Shown: piece after piece, positions 55,848 through 64,000 of the stretch
Layout: every line of letters starts with the position of its first letter
Numbering within the stretch: the stretch's first letter is position 1
Assembly: GCF_947497005.1 (NCBI RefSeq)
Contig: NZ_CANMFF010000008.1
Coordinates: forward strand, 202,671-266,670
DNA length: 64,000 nt
Direction: 5' to 3'
Source: an uncultured Ruegeria sp.
GTDB taxonomy: Bacteria; Pseudomonadota; Alphaproteobacteria; Rhodobacterales; Rhodobacteraceae
Notes under the pieces: generated by a model
The model's input: only the letters and a program-made list of their open reading frames with translations
Told to the model about the DNA's origin: nothing
Database searches by the model: none
Made by a program: the position numbers and the translations under genes

Positions 55848-57236
55848 ATGGCCGGGGACTATATCGTTAAAGACATTTCATTGGCTGAGTTTGGCCGCAA
55901 AGAGCTGGACATTGCCGAAACCGAGATGCCGGGCCTGATGTCCCTGCGCTCGGAATACGGCGAAAGCAAACCTCTGGCGGGGGCCCGCATTGTTGGTTCG
56001 CTGCACATGACCATCCAGACAGGGGTTCTGATCGAAACGCTGGTGGCGTTGGGTGCGGATGTGCGCTGGGCGTCATGCAACATCTTCTCGACCCAAGACC
56101 ATGCGGCCGCTGCGATTGCCGAGGCTGGTATTCCCGTTTTCGCCATCAAGGGCCAGACGCTGGAAGAGCACTGGGATTACCTGGACAAGTCGTTCATGTT
56201 CGAAGATGGCCCGAACATGATCCTGGACGATGGCGGCGATGCAACGCTGTACATCCTTTTGGGTGCTCGTGCCGAAGCGGGTGAGGACGTCATCCCGGTT
56301 CCGGGTTCCGAAGAAGAAGAGGTGATCAAGAAGCAGATCGCCAAGCGTATGGCGGCCAGCCCTGGCTGGTTCACCAAGATGCGTGACCAGATCCAAGGCG
56401 TGTCCGAGGAAACAACCACTGGCGTGAACCGCCTGTATCAGCTGGTGAAAGAAGGGCATCTGCCGTTCCCGGCGATCAACGTAAACGACAGCGTCACCAA
56501 GTCGAAATTCGACAATAAATACGGCTGTAAAGAATCGCTGGTCGACGGTATCCGCCGCGCCACCGACACCATGATGGCCGGCAAGGTTGCAGTTGTCTGC
56601 GGTTACGGTGACGTGGGCAAAGGCTCGGCTGCCAGCTTGCGCGGTGCAGGTGCCCGCGTGAAAGTGACCGAAGTCGACCCGATCTGCGCGCTGCAGGCCG
56701 CAATGGACGGTTTTGAAGTGACCCTGTTGGAGGACGAACTCGCCAACGCGGATATCTTCATCACCACCACCGGCAACAAGGATGTGATCCGCATCGAGCA
56801 TATGCGCGCGATGAAGGACATGGCCATCGTTGGCAACATCGGTCACTTCGACAACGAAATTCAGGTGGCCAACCTGAAGAACCACAAATGGACCAACATC
56901 AAGGAACAGGTGGACATGATCGAACTGCCCTCGGGCAATCGTTTGATCCTGCTGTCCGAAGGCCGTTTGCTGAACCTGGGCAACGCCACTGGTCACCCGT
57001 CCTTCGTGATGTCGGCTTCGTTCACCAACCAGGTTCTGGCGCAGATCGAACTGTTCACCAAAGGTGATCAGTACGAAAACGACGTCTACATCCTGCCCAA
57101 GCATCTGGATGAAAAAGTGGCTCGTCTGCATCTGGACCGCATTGGCGTGAAACTGACCCAGATGGATGCAGATCAGGCTGCGTATATCGGCGTGAAGCCG
57201 GAAGGTCCGTACAAGCCGGAACACTACCGCTACTGA
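55848..57236 (+). CDS. ahcY: Adenosylhomocysteinase
   Basis: Hydrolyses S-adenosylhomocysteine to adenosine and homocysteine, recycling the methylation by-product. 462 residues with the NAD-binding [36 protein letters not shown] and the C-terminal KPEHYRY. ATG 55848 (MAGDYIVKD) has GGAG six bases upstream; the 41-codon extension is rejected. ahcY linkage to the reg genes is shared with Rhodobacter, where hvrA/hvrB intervene; they are absent here. Confidence 0.96.
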   Translation: MAGDYIVKDISLAEFGRKELDIAETEMPGLMSLRSEYGESKPLAGARIVGSLHMTIQTGVLIETLVALGADVRWASCNIFSTQDHAAAAIAEAGIPVFAIKGQTLEEHWDYLDKSFMFEDGPNMILDDGGDATLYILLGARAEAGEDVIPVPGSEEEEVIKKQIAKRMAASPGWFTKMRDQIQGVSEETTTGVNRLYQLVKEGHLPFPAINVNDSVTKSKFDNKYGCKESLVDGIRRATDTMMAGKVAVVCGYGDVGKGSAASLRGAGARVKVTEVDPICALQAAMDGFEVTLLEDELANADIFITTTGNKDVIRIEHMRAMKDMAIVGNIGHFDNEIQVANLKNHKWTNIKEQVDMIELPSGNRLILLSEGRLLNLGNATGHPSFVMSASFTNQVLAQIELFTKGDQYENDVYILPKHLDEKVARLHLDRIGVKLTQMDADQAAYIGVKPEGPYKPEHYRY

Positions 57237-57249
57237 TCGCCGTCTGATT

Positions 57250-57999
57250 ATGACGCAGAACTCTGGACGCCGCCGGTTTGTTTACTCGGCGGCGTCTTTC
57301 ATTTTCAGGCTTGTGGCTGTGGCGACCCTGTTGGGCGGTGGTGTTTGGTGGGTGTTGGCGCACCCCGAAACGCCTGTGCCATCGCATTGGAACCCAGTGC
57401 GCGATCTGAAAGTGACCGCCCCGATCACACCAGTGACAAAATTTCAGCTGAACCGCGCCCTGGCGGATGATGTTCAGTGCCGGGCCGCTTTGGCGGAAGC
57501 CGGCGTTCATTTCGCAGCGAAGGAGGATCTGGTTGTCGATCAGAACTGCGGCATAACCGGACGGGGTGTTCTGTCCCGGTTGGTGACATCACGGATCGAG
57601 AATGTTGAAACCAGTTGCACCACCACCTTGCGCCTGACCATGTGGGAGCACCACGTCGTGCAAACCGCTGCGCGGGACCTGCTTGGGACTGACATTACCC
57701 GAATGCGCCACGTCGGCAGTTACAATTGCCGTCGCATGCGCACCGCGCAGGGCCAAGACAATGGGTGGAGCAGCCATGCTCGCGCGGACTCAATCGATAT
57801 CATTGGGGTGGATACCGGTGATGGTCGGACGCTGACCTTGTTATCCGACTGGCAGGGTGCAGGACCAGAGGCAGCGTTTCTGCGGCAGATCTGGCGCGGA
57901 GCCTGTGGCTGGTTCAGTGTGGTTCTTGGCCCTGATTTCAACCGTTTGCATGCGGACCATTTCCACTTGCAAGGCCCCGGCTGGGGGTATTGCCGTTGA
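57250..57999 (+). CDS. Extensin-like C-terminal domain protein
   Basis: 249 residues. N-terminal membrane segment (about 16-38), then a domain of the extensin-like type: CRAALAEAGVHF, NCGITG, GSYNCRRM, SSHARADSIDIIGV and HADHFHLQGPGWGYC. The fold resembles D-Ala-D-Ala peptidases with potential metal ligands in the SSHARADSIDI and HADHFH motifs. Probably acts on peptidoglycan in the periplasm; not proven. Starts 13 bases after ahcY. Confidence 0.82.
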   Translation: MTQNSGRRRFVYSAASFIFRLVAVATLLGGGVWWVLAHPETPVPSHWNPVRDLKVTAPITPVTKFQLNRALADDVQCRAALAEAGVHFAAKEDLVVDQNCGITGRGVLSRLVTSRIENVETSCTTTLRLTMWEHHVVQTAARDLLGTDITRMRHVGSYNCRRMRTAQGQDNGWSSHARADSIDIIGVDTGDGRTLTLLSDWQGAGPEAAFLRQIWRGACGWFSVVLGPDFNRLHADHFHLQGPGWGYCR

Positions 58000-58139
58000 T
58001 TTTGCCGACAATAAAATTTCTGAGTTTGGTTGAGGGGGAGAAATCGTGGATTTTTTTCCTTTTAGAAAAACCCTGGACGCGGCTACTCTTTCGGCCATCG
58101 GTGAAAAGTACCGGATCAACGGATTAAGGAGACTAGGAT

Positions 58140-58481
58140 ATGGGCAAGCGCGACGATCTGATTGCCAAATACGCGGAAGACCTAAAGAACAAATGCGGTG
58201 TGGATCCCGATATGGACCTGCTGACCAAGGTCACCATTGGTTGTGGTCCGGCGATCTATGACGCAGATGCGGCGACTGTTGCGGCCAGCCAGGACTCCGA
58301 ACTCGAAACCGTCAAAAATAACTTCCTGATCAAGAAGCTGGGTCTGGCCGACGGTCCCGAGCTGATGGAAGCGATCAGCAAAGCCATGGAAACCTATGGC
58401 ATGTCCGAGCGTAACAAATACCGCGCGGTGGTTTACTACATGCTGACGAAACATTTCGGCAAAGAAGCCGTTTACAGCTGA
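58140..58481 (+). CDS. DUF2853 family protein
   Basis: 113-residue cytoplasmic protein of DUF2853, recognised by MGKRDDLIAKYAEDLKNKCG, LTKVTIGCGPAIYD and YYMLTKHFGKE. Structures of the family exist but no function is established. SD AAGGAG eight bases before ATG. Followed by an intrinsic terminator. Confidence 0.85.
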   Translation: MGKRDDLIAKYAEDLKNKCGVDPDMDLLTKVTIGCGPAIYDADAATVAASQDSELETVKNNFLIKKLGLADGPELMEAISKAMETYGMSERNKYRAVVYYMLTKHFGKEAVYS

Positions 58482-58502
58482 TCTGGCTTTGGTTTCTTGC
58501 TG

Positions 58503-58531
58503 CGCCCGCTGACTTTTTGGCGGGCGTTTTT
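58503..58531 (+). terminator. Intrinsic terminator after the DUF2853 gene
   Basis: CGCCCGC (58503-58509), loop, GCGGGCG (58520-58526), then five T. Positioned 21 bases after the stop. Clear Rho-independent terminator. Confidence 0.85.
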
Positions 58532-58700
58532 GATTTGAATTGAAATTTAGGGACTTGGCGTTTGAAACGCAGGGCTCGGTTGGGCTAAGTTCAATTTGTG
58601 ACCAGGACGGTCAGAACCAGATATTTCCATACGCGTGTGGTGAGTAGGGAGCACGCGGGGGTAGGGAAGGTTCTGAATCGTCAGGGCCTTCCCTAAATTC

Positions 58701-60014
58701 TCATCTAAGCTCGTTAAGAATGCGCGCAATGAATTTATCGAATTCCGTGGGCTGAGGGTCCGAACTCCTACGTGGGCCGCTTCCGCTGCCTGCCAGATAC
58801 ACTTCTATTCGTCCCGGGCGGGTTTTGCTGCCCGAGCTTGTAAAATCCCGTGCAACTCCGCCAAGTATATCAGCCGCCAGGGCCGCGTTTCCCGCATCAT
58901 CCGGGTGATAATACCGAACTTGCGTCTGTTTGACCCGGAAGCCAACGCGAGCTGTTGCGACTACTGTTGCCCGCCCTTGCGTGAGCAGATCTAAAGCTCG
59001 GCTGCTGGCATCTTGCGAAACTCTTGACGGAACAAAAAGAGAGACTTCCAGGTCAATCGGGGATTGCGCAGGCGGGAGCGGTTTAATTTCTGCATAATAT
59101 GGGACCGCAGCGATGGTGATCTCTTGCGGGATGGGATCAAAGTTTGGCAGAGATATTGGCAAGATACTGTTCTTGTTCAACGGGTTAGGTTGCCGAATGG
59201 GCAGCAAAACAGGAACCGAAAGCAAGGGTTGAACATCCGAAGGGTTGTAAGTCGACAATGCCGGTTCGAGCTGTGCTGGAATGAAGACCGCCGGTGGCAT
59301 CGAAGACAATTCCGGTTCCAGTTCCGGAACCTGTGGTACAGGTTCCGGTATCTGTTTGTCTTCTGAACTCGAAACGCTCTTTGCGGGTGCTGGCGCAGTT
59401 ACAGCTGCCTCAACCAGGACATTCGGATCGTCAGGTGTGCTATTGATCGCATCCTCAGGATCACTGACATGTGGCGGGTTGGAAACGGGCCCGGCCTCAG
59501 GTTCATCCGAACCGGTAAGAATGCCCGCTGAAATTGTTTCCTTCTGATCCGTTGGATTCGCATGTTCGGCTGCGGGCGTTCTGTCAGAAAGCAGTTCCTC
59601 GATTTCCGGAAGGTTTTCGGAGGATGTGTTCAGGCTTGCTGGATCCTCTCCGTCTGTGGAACGCCAATCGCCGACAAATTTTGCCACCGCCCATTGCAGG
59701 AAGGCCCCACAGACCAGGGCGGCAAGTATCATAGCTGTTCGATTTATTGGCTTTTTCCGGGCCTGAGGTTCGTCCAGATGCAGCGAACGAACACGGTCGG
59801 AAATGATTTCTTCGATTTCGGGCTCGTCCGGCGGCGGCTTATTCTCAGTCTCAGACGATATCAACTCGGGTTCTTCACGCACCTCTTCTGGCGCTCTGGC
59901 GAGGATCGCCGCGCGCTTTTCACGCGCCTCTTTCAGGCGCGATTCCCAGGTTTGTGATGTCTTCGCAGCAACGGCGTCTTCGAGTGTCCCACCGCTGCCT
60001 TCGTTGTCAGGCAT
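58701..60014 (-). CDS. Proline/acid-rich single-pass membrane protein
   Basis: 437 residues, no family recognised with confidence. Cytoplasmic N-terminus (1-90) has a helical basic stretch (WESRLKEAREKRAAILARAPEE) and an acidic EIEEIISDRV motif. One membrane helix at about 92-112. The periplasmic part has a long disordered Pro/Glu-rich region (about 115-330) and a folded C-terminus (about 330-437; GRATVVATARVGFRVKQTQVRYYHPDDAGNAALAADI) that resembles LytR-C-terminal-type domains. EIEELLSDRT after the helix echoes EIEEIISDRV before it. Possibly envelope-related. Confidence 0.7.
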   Translation of the reverse strand: MPDNEGSGGTLEDAVAAKTSQTWESRLKEAREKRAAILARAPEEVREEPELISSETENKPPPDEPEIEEIISDRVRSLHLDEPQARKKPINRTAMILAALVCGAFLQWAVAKFVGDWRSTDGEDPASLNTSSENLPEIEELLSDRTPAAEHANPTDQKETISAGILTGSDEPEAGPVSNPPHVSDPEDAINSTPDDPNVLVEAAVTAPAPAKSVSSSEDKQIPEPVPQVPELEPELSSMPPAVFIPAQLEPALSTYNPSDVQPLLSVPVLLPIRQPNPLNKNSILPISLPNFDPIPQEITIAAVPYYAEIKPLPPAQSPIDLEVSLFVPSRVSQDASSRALDLLTQGRATVVATARVGFRVKQTQVRYYHPDDAGNAALAADILGGVARDFTSSGSKTRPGRIEVYLAGSGSGPRRSSDPQPTEFDKFIARILNELR

Positions 60015-60174
60015 GGGTTCATACTTTCCAGAATGACCGAACTCTATTCGAACACCGCCAAATGTCTACGATTGCAGAAAACGCTCTCGACAAGTCCCCA
60101 CTCGGCAAAGCCCACGGAAAGATAACATTTTGTCAGGCATTTGAGAAGTTTTGCGCCTGAGCGAGATCTTTAAA

Positions 60175-60597
60175 TCAATCAGGCTGCGTCCCGCCCAAGG
60201 CGCAGATCACGGTCCACTCGTATTCCGTTACGGGTTGCACAGATAGGCGGGAATTCTTCACCAACACCATGTCCGACAACCTCTCGTCACTCTTGATTTG
60301 GTCCAGCGTTACAGGTTTTGAAAAGGGCCGCAGGGCTTTGATATCCACACATTCCCACCGCTCGTCGTCAGTGGTGCTGTCGGGATGGACCTCGGCGCAG
60401 ACCTCGACAATCCCAACCACCGATTTGTCCTTTTGCGAATGGTAGAAGAACCCCCGATCCCCAAGAACCATCTGACGCATGAAATTACGTGCTTGATAAT
60501 TACGCACGCCGTCCCATTCCTCGCCCGTGTCGCCCTTTGCCACTTGCTGATCCCAACTCCAGGTCGAGGGTTCGGATTTGAACAGCCAATATGCCAT
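60175..60597 (-). CDS. EVE-domain protein
   Basis: 140 residues of the EVE (PUA-like) fold: AYWLFKSEPSTWSWDQ, GVRNYQARNFMRQM, DRGFFYHSQKDKSVVGIVEV. Proposed to bind modified nucleobases or RNA; the in vivo role is unknown. ATG 60597 overlaps the stop of the upstream YciI-like gene; seven extra upstream codons are rejected. Confidence 0.87.
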   Translation of the reverse strand: MAYWLFKSEPSTWSWDQQVAKGDTGEEWDGVRNYQARNFMRQMVLGDRGFFYHSQKDKSVVGIVEVCAEVHPDSTTDDERWECVDIKALRPFSKPVTLDQIKSDERLSDMVLVKNSRLSVQPVTEYEWTVICALGGTQPD

Positions 60598-60866
60598 CAG
60601 CCGATCACCTTCTTCCATGGGATCAGTTCAGCCGATTGGAACAATCCCGCCTTTGCATAGGGGTCGGTATCGGCCCAGACCTGGGCGGCCGCCAAATCTT
60701 CGACGTCGAGGATAATCAACGAGCCGATCATTGTGTCACCGTCCAGAAGCGGTCCGGCCTGAGATACCACACCAGTTTCCTCAATATAGCCCAGGTGGGC
60801 TGAGCGGTTGTCCAGTCTGGTTTGCAGTGCGCCGGGTTTGTCACGGGCAATGAGGGCGATCAGCAT
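60597..60866 (-). CDS. YciI-like protein
   Basis: 89 residues of the YCII family (dimeric alpha-beta barrel): LIALIARDKPGALQTRLDNRSAHLGYI with the putative catalytic His, and VWADTDPYAKAGLFQSAELIPW. Activity unknown. Conserved neighbour of EVE and gpsA in this lineage. Starts one base after the gpsA stop; SD GAGGAA lies in the gpsA end. Confidence 0.87.
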   Translation of the reverse strand: MLIALIARDKPGALQTRLDNRSAHLGYIEETGVVSQAGPLLDGDTMIGSLIILDVEDLAAAQVWADTDPYAKAGLFQSAELIPWKKVIG

Positions 60867-60867
60867 G

Positions 60868-61830
60868 TTATTCCTCCTTGAGGGGTCTGTTGAGCAAGGT
60901 TTGGATGGCTTCGGTCACACTGTAAGCGCCGTGGCTCAGATCCGCCACTGTTGCGCTGATGGGCATATCCAGCCCTTCCTTGGTGGCTATTTCAGACATG
61001 GCGCGGGCAGTGGCGACACCTTCGACCGTTGTGTGACGATCGAAAGGCCGGTTCAGACCCAAACTTAGGCCAAAACGATAATTTCTGGACAGGTCTGAGG
61101 AGCAGGTCAGCACAAGATCTCCAAGCCCGGACAAACCCATCAATGTGTCAGAACGCGCGCCGCGCATGGCGGCAAAACGTTGCATTTCCGCAAAACCGCG
61201 TGTCATTAACGCTGCTCGGGCACTGTCACCCAAGGCTGCGCCGATTGCAGCCCCGCAACCGATGGCGATGACATTCTTCAGCGCACCGCCAAGTTCAGCC
61301 CCGATCGTGTCTGTGGTTCGATAGAGACGCAGGTTCGCAGTGGTCAGTTCAGCCTGCAGCGCTTTGCCAAGATCCAAATCATCGCAAGCCAGCGTCAACG
61401 CAGTGGGCAAGCCGCGCGCGATGTCATCGGCAAAACTTGGCCCTGTCAGCAAAGCGATGCGGGCATCCGGGATAATGTCCTTGATGACGGCAACAGGTCC
61501 GAGGCCAGAGGAAAGCTCAATCCCCTTGCAGCAGGCCACCAATGTTTTGCCACACAGCCTTGGGGCATGGTCTTGCAAAGCCCGGCGCAATTGCTGCATC
61601 GGCACGGCCACGAGGACTGTCTCAGCCTTGGTCGCCTCTGCGATGTCGTCGGTTACGGCGATATCTTCGGGCAAGGCTATACCGGGCAAGCGAGCGGAGT
61701 TTTCACGCGTCTCATGCATCTGCTGCGCCTGATTGGCGGTCCTAGACCACAGCGTCACCGGCCCGCGCCCTGCCAGCGAGATTGCCAGAGCCGTGCCAAA
61801 GGCACCGGAACCTAGAACTGATAAGCTCAT
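60868..61830 (-). CDS. gpsA: Glycerol-3-phosphate dehydrogenase [NAD(P)+]
   Basis: Makes sn-glycerol 3-phosphate for phospholipids. 320 residues. NAD-binding [16 protein letters not shown] (6-21), the catalytic Lys/[13 protein letters not shown] region and [12 protein letters not shown] are intact. ATG overlaps the tsaD stop (ATGA). Operon tsaD-gpsA-YciI-EVE. Confidence 0.94.
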   Translation of the reverse strand: MSLSVLGSGAFGTALAISLAGRGPVTLWSRTANQAQQMHETRENSARLPGIALPEDIAVTDDIAEATKAETVLVAVPMQQLRRALQDHAPRLCGKTLVACCKGIELSSGLGPVAVIKDIIPDARIALLTGPSFADDIARGLPTALTLACDDLDLGKALQAELTTANLRLYRTTDTIGAELGGALKNVIAIGCGAAIGAALGDSARAALMTRGFAEMQRFAAMRGARSDTLMGLSGLGDLVLTCSSDLSRNYRFGLSLGLNRPFDRHTTVEGVATARAMSEIATKEGLDMPISATVADLSHGAYSVTEAIQTLLNRPLKEE

Positions 61831-62924
61831 GCCTTGGCCCCTTTCTTGCCACTGCCCAGCATCGACGGGCTTCGTTGATCCAGTGGCCAGCGGGGACGGG
61901 CGGTCAGGTCCAACCCGTCGCGCGCGCCGGCGCGAAAACGTTCAAGGCCCGCAAAGGCAATCATCGCGGCATTATCCGTGCACAACGCCAGCGGAGGTGC
62001 CGTGAACCTGGTTCCTTTTTCGACGCATACAGATTCTATTGCGAATCGAATGGCCGTATTGGCAGCCACCCCTCCGGCAACGGCAATCACGGGATTAATC
62101 GGGTTGAGTTCCAGATACAGATCAATCGCACGCCGGGTTTTCTCGGCCAGTGTGTCCACAATGGCCTGTTGGAAGCCTGCGCACAGATCCGCGCGATCCT
62201 GACGGGTCAGGCCGCCGTTGTCGGCCACAATCTGGTCGCGCATCCGCATCAACGCAGTTTTCAATCCTGAGAAAGACAGGTCGCACCCCGGCCGGTCCAG
62301 CAGGGGCCTGGGAAAGCGCAAGCGTTTGGGATCGCCCGCTCGTGCCTCGGCCTCGACCGAAGGGCCGCCGGGTTGTGGCAGGCCGAGCAGGCGGGCTGTC
62401 TTGTCGAACGCCTCGCCTGGTGCATCGTCGATGGTGCCACCAAGGCGCGTGAAATGCTCGGGCCCGTGCGCGATCAAGTATTGGCAATGGCCGCCCGACA
62501 CCAGAAGCATCAGATAGGGAAAGGCAATTCCGTCCGTCAACCGCGGTGTCAATGCGTGACCCGCAAGGTGATTGACGCCGACCAGTGGCAGGCCGGTCCC
62601 CGCGCTGATCCCTTTGGCGCACATGACGCCAGACATGACCCCTCCGATCAGACCCGGCCCGGCTGTGACGGCAATGGCGTCCAGGTCACGCAGTGACAGG
62701 CCAGCGGAATCGAGCGCTTGCACGACGCAGACATCCAGCTTTTCTGCATGCGCCCGGGCTGCGATCTCGGGCACGACACCGCCAAATGCACTGTGCAGGT
62801 CGGTTTGGCCATGCACAATTGATGACAGGATTTCAGCCTCGGCACCTTCTGTTTGGCGCACGACAGCTGCGGCCGTGTCGTCACAGCTGCTTTCCAGACC
62901 CAGTACCGTAAGTGTTTGCACCAT
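61827..62924 (-). CDS. tsaD: tRNA threonylcarbamoyladenosine transferase TsaD
   Basis: Catalytic subunit of t6A37 synthesis (Kae1/Qri7 family). 365 residues: [16 protein letters not shown], metal-ligand motif [12 protein letters not shown] (HxxxH), [10 protein letters not shown] and [15 protein letters not shown] 62924 ([16 protein letters not shown]) matches relatives; upstream in-frame Mets are less likely. First gene of the gpsA operon, divergent from hemD. Confidence 0.95.
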   Translation of the reverse strand: MVQTLTVLGLESSCDDTAAAVVRQTEGAEAEILSSIVHGQTDLHSAFGGVVPEIAARAHAEKLDVCVVQALDSAGLSLRDLDAIAVTAGPGLIGGVMSGVMCAKGISAGTGLPLVGVNHLAGHALTPRLTDGIAFPYLMLLVSGGHCQYLIAHGPEHFTRLGGTIDDAPGEAFDKTARLLGLPQPGGPSVEAEARAGDPKRLRFPRPLLDRPGCDLSFSGLKTALMRMRDQIVADNGGLTRQDRADLCAGFQQAIVDTLAEKTRRAIDLYLELNPINPVIAVAGGVAANTAIRFAIESVCVEKGTRFTAPPLALCTDNAAMIAFAGLERFRAGARDGLDLTARPRWPLDQRSPSMLGSGKKGAKA

Positions 62925-63010
62925 CACCCTGATCCGTTGCATCATGATCTTACGGCGGGGTATCACCCTGCGCGGATGCAAACAATCCTGAAGGGCCAAG
63001 GCGGCACACG

Positions 63011-63736
63011 TTGTATTTGTTGATGACCCGCCCGCGCGCAGCCTCAGAAAGGTTCGTCGCGCAGTTGCCGACCCGCGTCAAATCCCGGGTTCAGGTCATC
63101 TATTCTCCGGTTATGGAGATTCGGCCTACGGCGGATGCAATAGAGGTCGGAGGTGTGCAGGGATTGATCTTTACTTCGGCCAATGCAGTGAATGCGGCGG
63201 CCTCAAAAGGCGTAGACCGCAATCTGCCCGCTTTTTGCGTCGGTCCTGTGACGACCGGTACGGCGAAAGGCTTTGGCTGGCGGGCCAAGATGGTCGGAGC
63301 CACGGCAGAGGAACTGGTAGGACATCTGCTGAAGTGCCGGCCCGAAACCCCACTTTTGCATCTTCGTGGTCAGCACACACGGGGTGACGTTGCCGGTCGG
63401 TTGACCGAATCCGGACTGACCGTGCGGGAACAGCCGGTCTATCAACAAAGGTTGTTGCCGCTAACATCCGAGGCGAACGGGGCTGCTGACGGGAAATTGC
63501 CGATAGTCGCACCGCTTTTTTCGCCGCGTTCGGCGCGACATTTTGCCGATGTTTGGGTTGGATCTGCGCCTCTTTGGCTTGCGGCAATCAGTCAGGCCAC
63601 GGCCGATCCCCTTTATTCTTTGGACTATGCACGTCTTAAGATCGCGAAAGAGCCGACGCCCCAGAAAATGCGTAAGGCTGTTAAAAAGCTTGTGAAACAT
63701 GTGTTGCGGGTTGAGGGCGGCGTGGTCCCCGACTAA
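63011..63736 (+). CDS. hemD: Uroporphyrinogen-III synthase (HemD-like)
   Basis: Cyclises hydroxymethylbilane to uroporphyrinogen III. 241 residues, low sequence conservation typical for Hem[16 protein letters not shown]-terminus, [44 protein letters not shown]. The TTG 63011 start has AAGGCGG at good spacing and restores the family LLxTRPR beginning; ATG 63023 is the alternative. Same strand as the Mic60-like gene that follows. Confidence 0.85.
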   Translation: MYLLMTRPRAASERFVAQLPTRVKSRVQVIYSPVMEIRPTADAIEVGGVQGLIFTSANAVNAAASKGVDRNLPAFCVGPVTTGTAKGFGWRAKMVGATAEELVGHLLKCRPETPLLHLRGQHTRGDVAGRLTESGLTVREQPVYQQRLLPLTSEANGAADGKLPIVAPLFSPRSARHFADVWVGSAPLWLAAISQATADPLYSLDYARLKIAKEPTPQKMRKAVKKLVKHVLRVEGGVVPD

Positions 63737-63790
63737 CTTAACCTGGGCTGTTATTCATCTGAATTTGGATTCGATAAGGGGAATATTGCG

Positions 63791-64000
63791 GTGGCTGGTA
63801 AGAAGAAAACCGAAAACAAGCCGGTGGAAGACCCCAAGGCGGATGACGTCGTCGAAACCGAACGGCAACAGGAAGATACGCCTGTTGACCCGACTGAGCC
63901 TGTAAAAGAGGACCATTCCGAAGCCGAAGCCGAAGCCGAAGCCGAAGCCGAAGCCGAAGCCGAAGCCGAAGCCGAAGCCGAAGCCGAAGCCGAAGCCGAA
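63791..64000 (+). CDS. Mic60/mitofilin-like protein, N-terminus only (runs off the right edge)
   Basis: Only 70 codons are visible. GTG 63791 (VAGKKKTENKPVEDPKADD) has AAGGGG nine bases upstream. Charged, low-complexity sequence is followed by an (Ala-Glu)n tract to the window end. Rhodobacterales typically carry a mitofilin-like (Mic60-type) membrane gene directly after hemD, with an acidic repetitive N-terminus before its membrane helix. The family domain itself is outside the window, so the name rests on context. Confidence 0.55.
   Translation, partial: MAGKKKTENKPVEDPKADDVVETERQQEDTPVDPTEPVKEDHSEAEAEAEAEAEAEAEAEAEAEAEAEAE
63920..64000. repeat. Hexanucleotide tandem repeat (GAAGCC)n encoding (Glu-Ala)n
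   Basis: From 63920 the 6-base unit GAAGCC repeats without a single change to the end of the window, 13.5 copies, in frame, giving alternating Glu and Ala. True length is unknown because it continues past the edge. Perfect copies imply recent slippage or expansion. Confidence 0.95.

Noticed and set aside
56073..57224. 383-codon minus-strand ORF opposite ahcY
   Set aside because: Mirror frame of a highly biased gene; no motif.

Overview
The window looks like a piece of the main chromosome of an alphaproteobacterium of the order Rhodobacterales (Roseobacter group, Ruegeria-like). Three things suggest this: the regB-senC-regA cluster near ahcY, the tsaE-amgK-murU-addB-addA-trxA run, and the hemJ-rho-mnmE-mnmG-rsmG-parA-parB block facing maf-aroE-coaE-dnaQ-secB. 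Coding density is very high. Nearly every gene is a conserved housekeeping gene, and I see no insertion sequence, prophage, CRISPR array, rRNA or tRNA. Genus-level assignment is inference.

Layout. 1-5.2 kb: 5' part of hslO, a Nudix hydrolase, a receiver-SpoIIE phosphatase with a divergent Hpt protein, ilvA and a membrane protein. 5.3-9.1 kb: argG, DUF1810, SCP2, exported msrA and a ribokinase-like gene. 9-18.7 kb: maeB, mutS, grpE/hrcA, rph-rdgB-hemW-DUF454. 18.7-26.1 kb: a minus-strand block hemJ, rho, mnmE, mnmG, rsmG, parA, parB. 26.1-26.5 kb: the only intergenic gap above 300 bp, a probable chromosomal replication origin. 26.5-32.7 kb: maf-aroE-coaE-dnaQ on the plus strand, secB and fxsA on minus, then the Tim44-like/mltA/Smr operon. 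32.7-39.3 kb: an MFS gene coupled to a lipoprotein hydrolase, hslU and hslV separated by a DM13 protein and a second MFS transporter, and a DUF1127 protein. 39.4-52 kb: a long minus-strand run with two Lin0512 genes, trxA, addA, addB, murU, amgK, tsaE, a PAS-only protein and regB. 52-58.5 kb: senC, regA, small enzymes, ahcY, an extensin-like protein and DUF2853. 58.7-64 kb: a proline-rich membrane protein, EVE and YciI-like proteins, gpsA, tsaD, hemD and the start of a Mic60/mitofilin-like gene that enters an (Ala-Glu)n repeat at the window edge.

How it fits together. The centre is the replication and segregation hub. Genes run away from the putative oriC on both sides. Two perfect 16-bp parS palindromes lie 3.4 and 5.3 kb from it, inside the start regions of mnmG and rsmG, next to parAB. 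Flanking modules cover genome repair (mutS, addAB, dnaQ), protein quality control (hslO, grpE/hrcA, secB, hslVU, trxA, msrA), tRNA modification (mnmE/mnmG, tsaE/tsaD), peptidoglycan recycling (amgK/murU, mltA), heme synthesis (hemJ, hemW, hemD) and redox signalling (regBA, senC).

The most interesting signals are mostly non-coding. They are the oriC/parS arrangement, an SD-burying hairpin before msrA, a terminator-like hairpin whose 3' arm is the SD of an MFS gene, four convergent gene pairs sharing a palindromic 4-nt stop, and a hexanucleotide repeat in the Mic60-like gene. I did not find a clear candidate for a wholly new multi-gene system.
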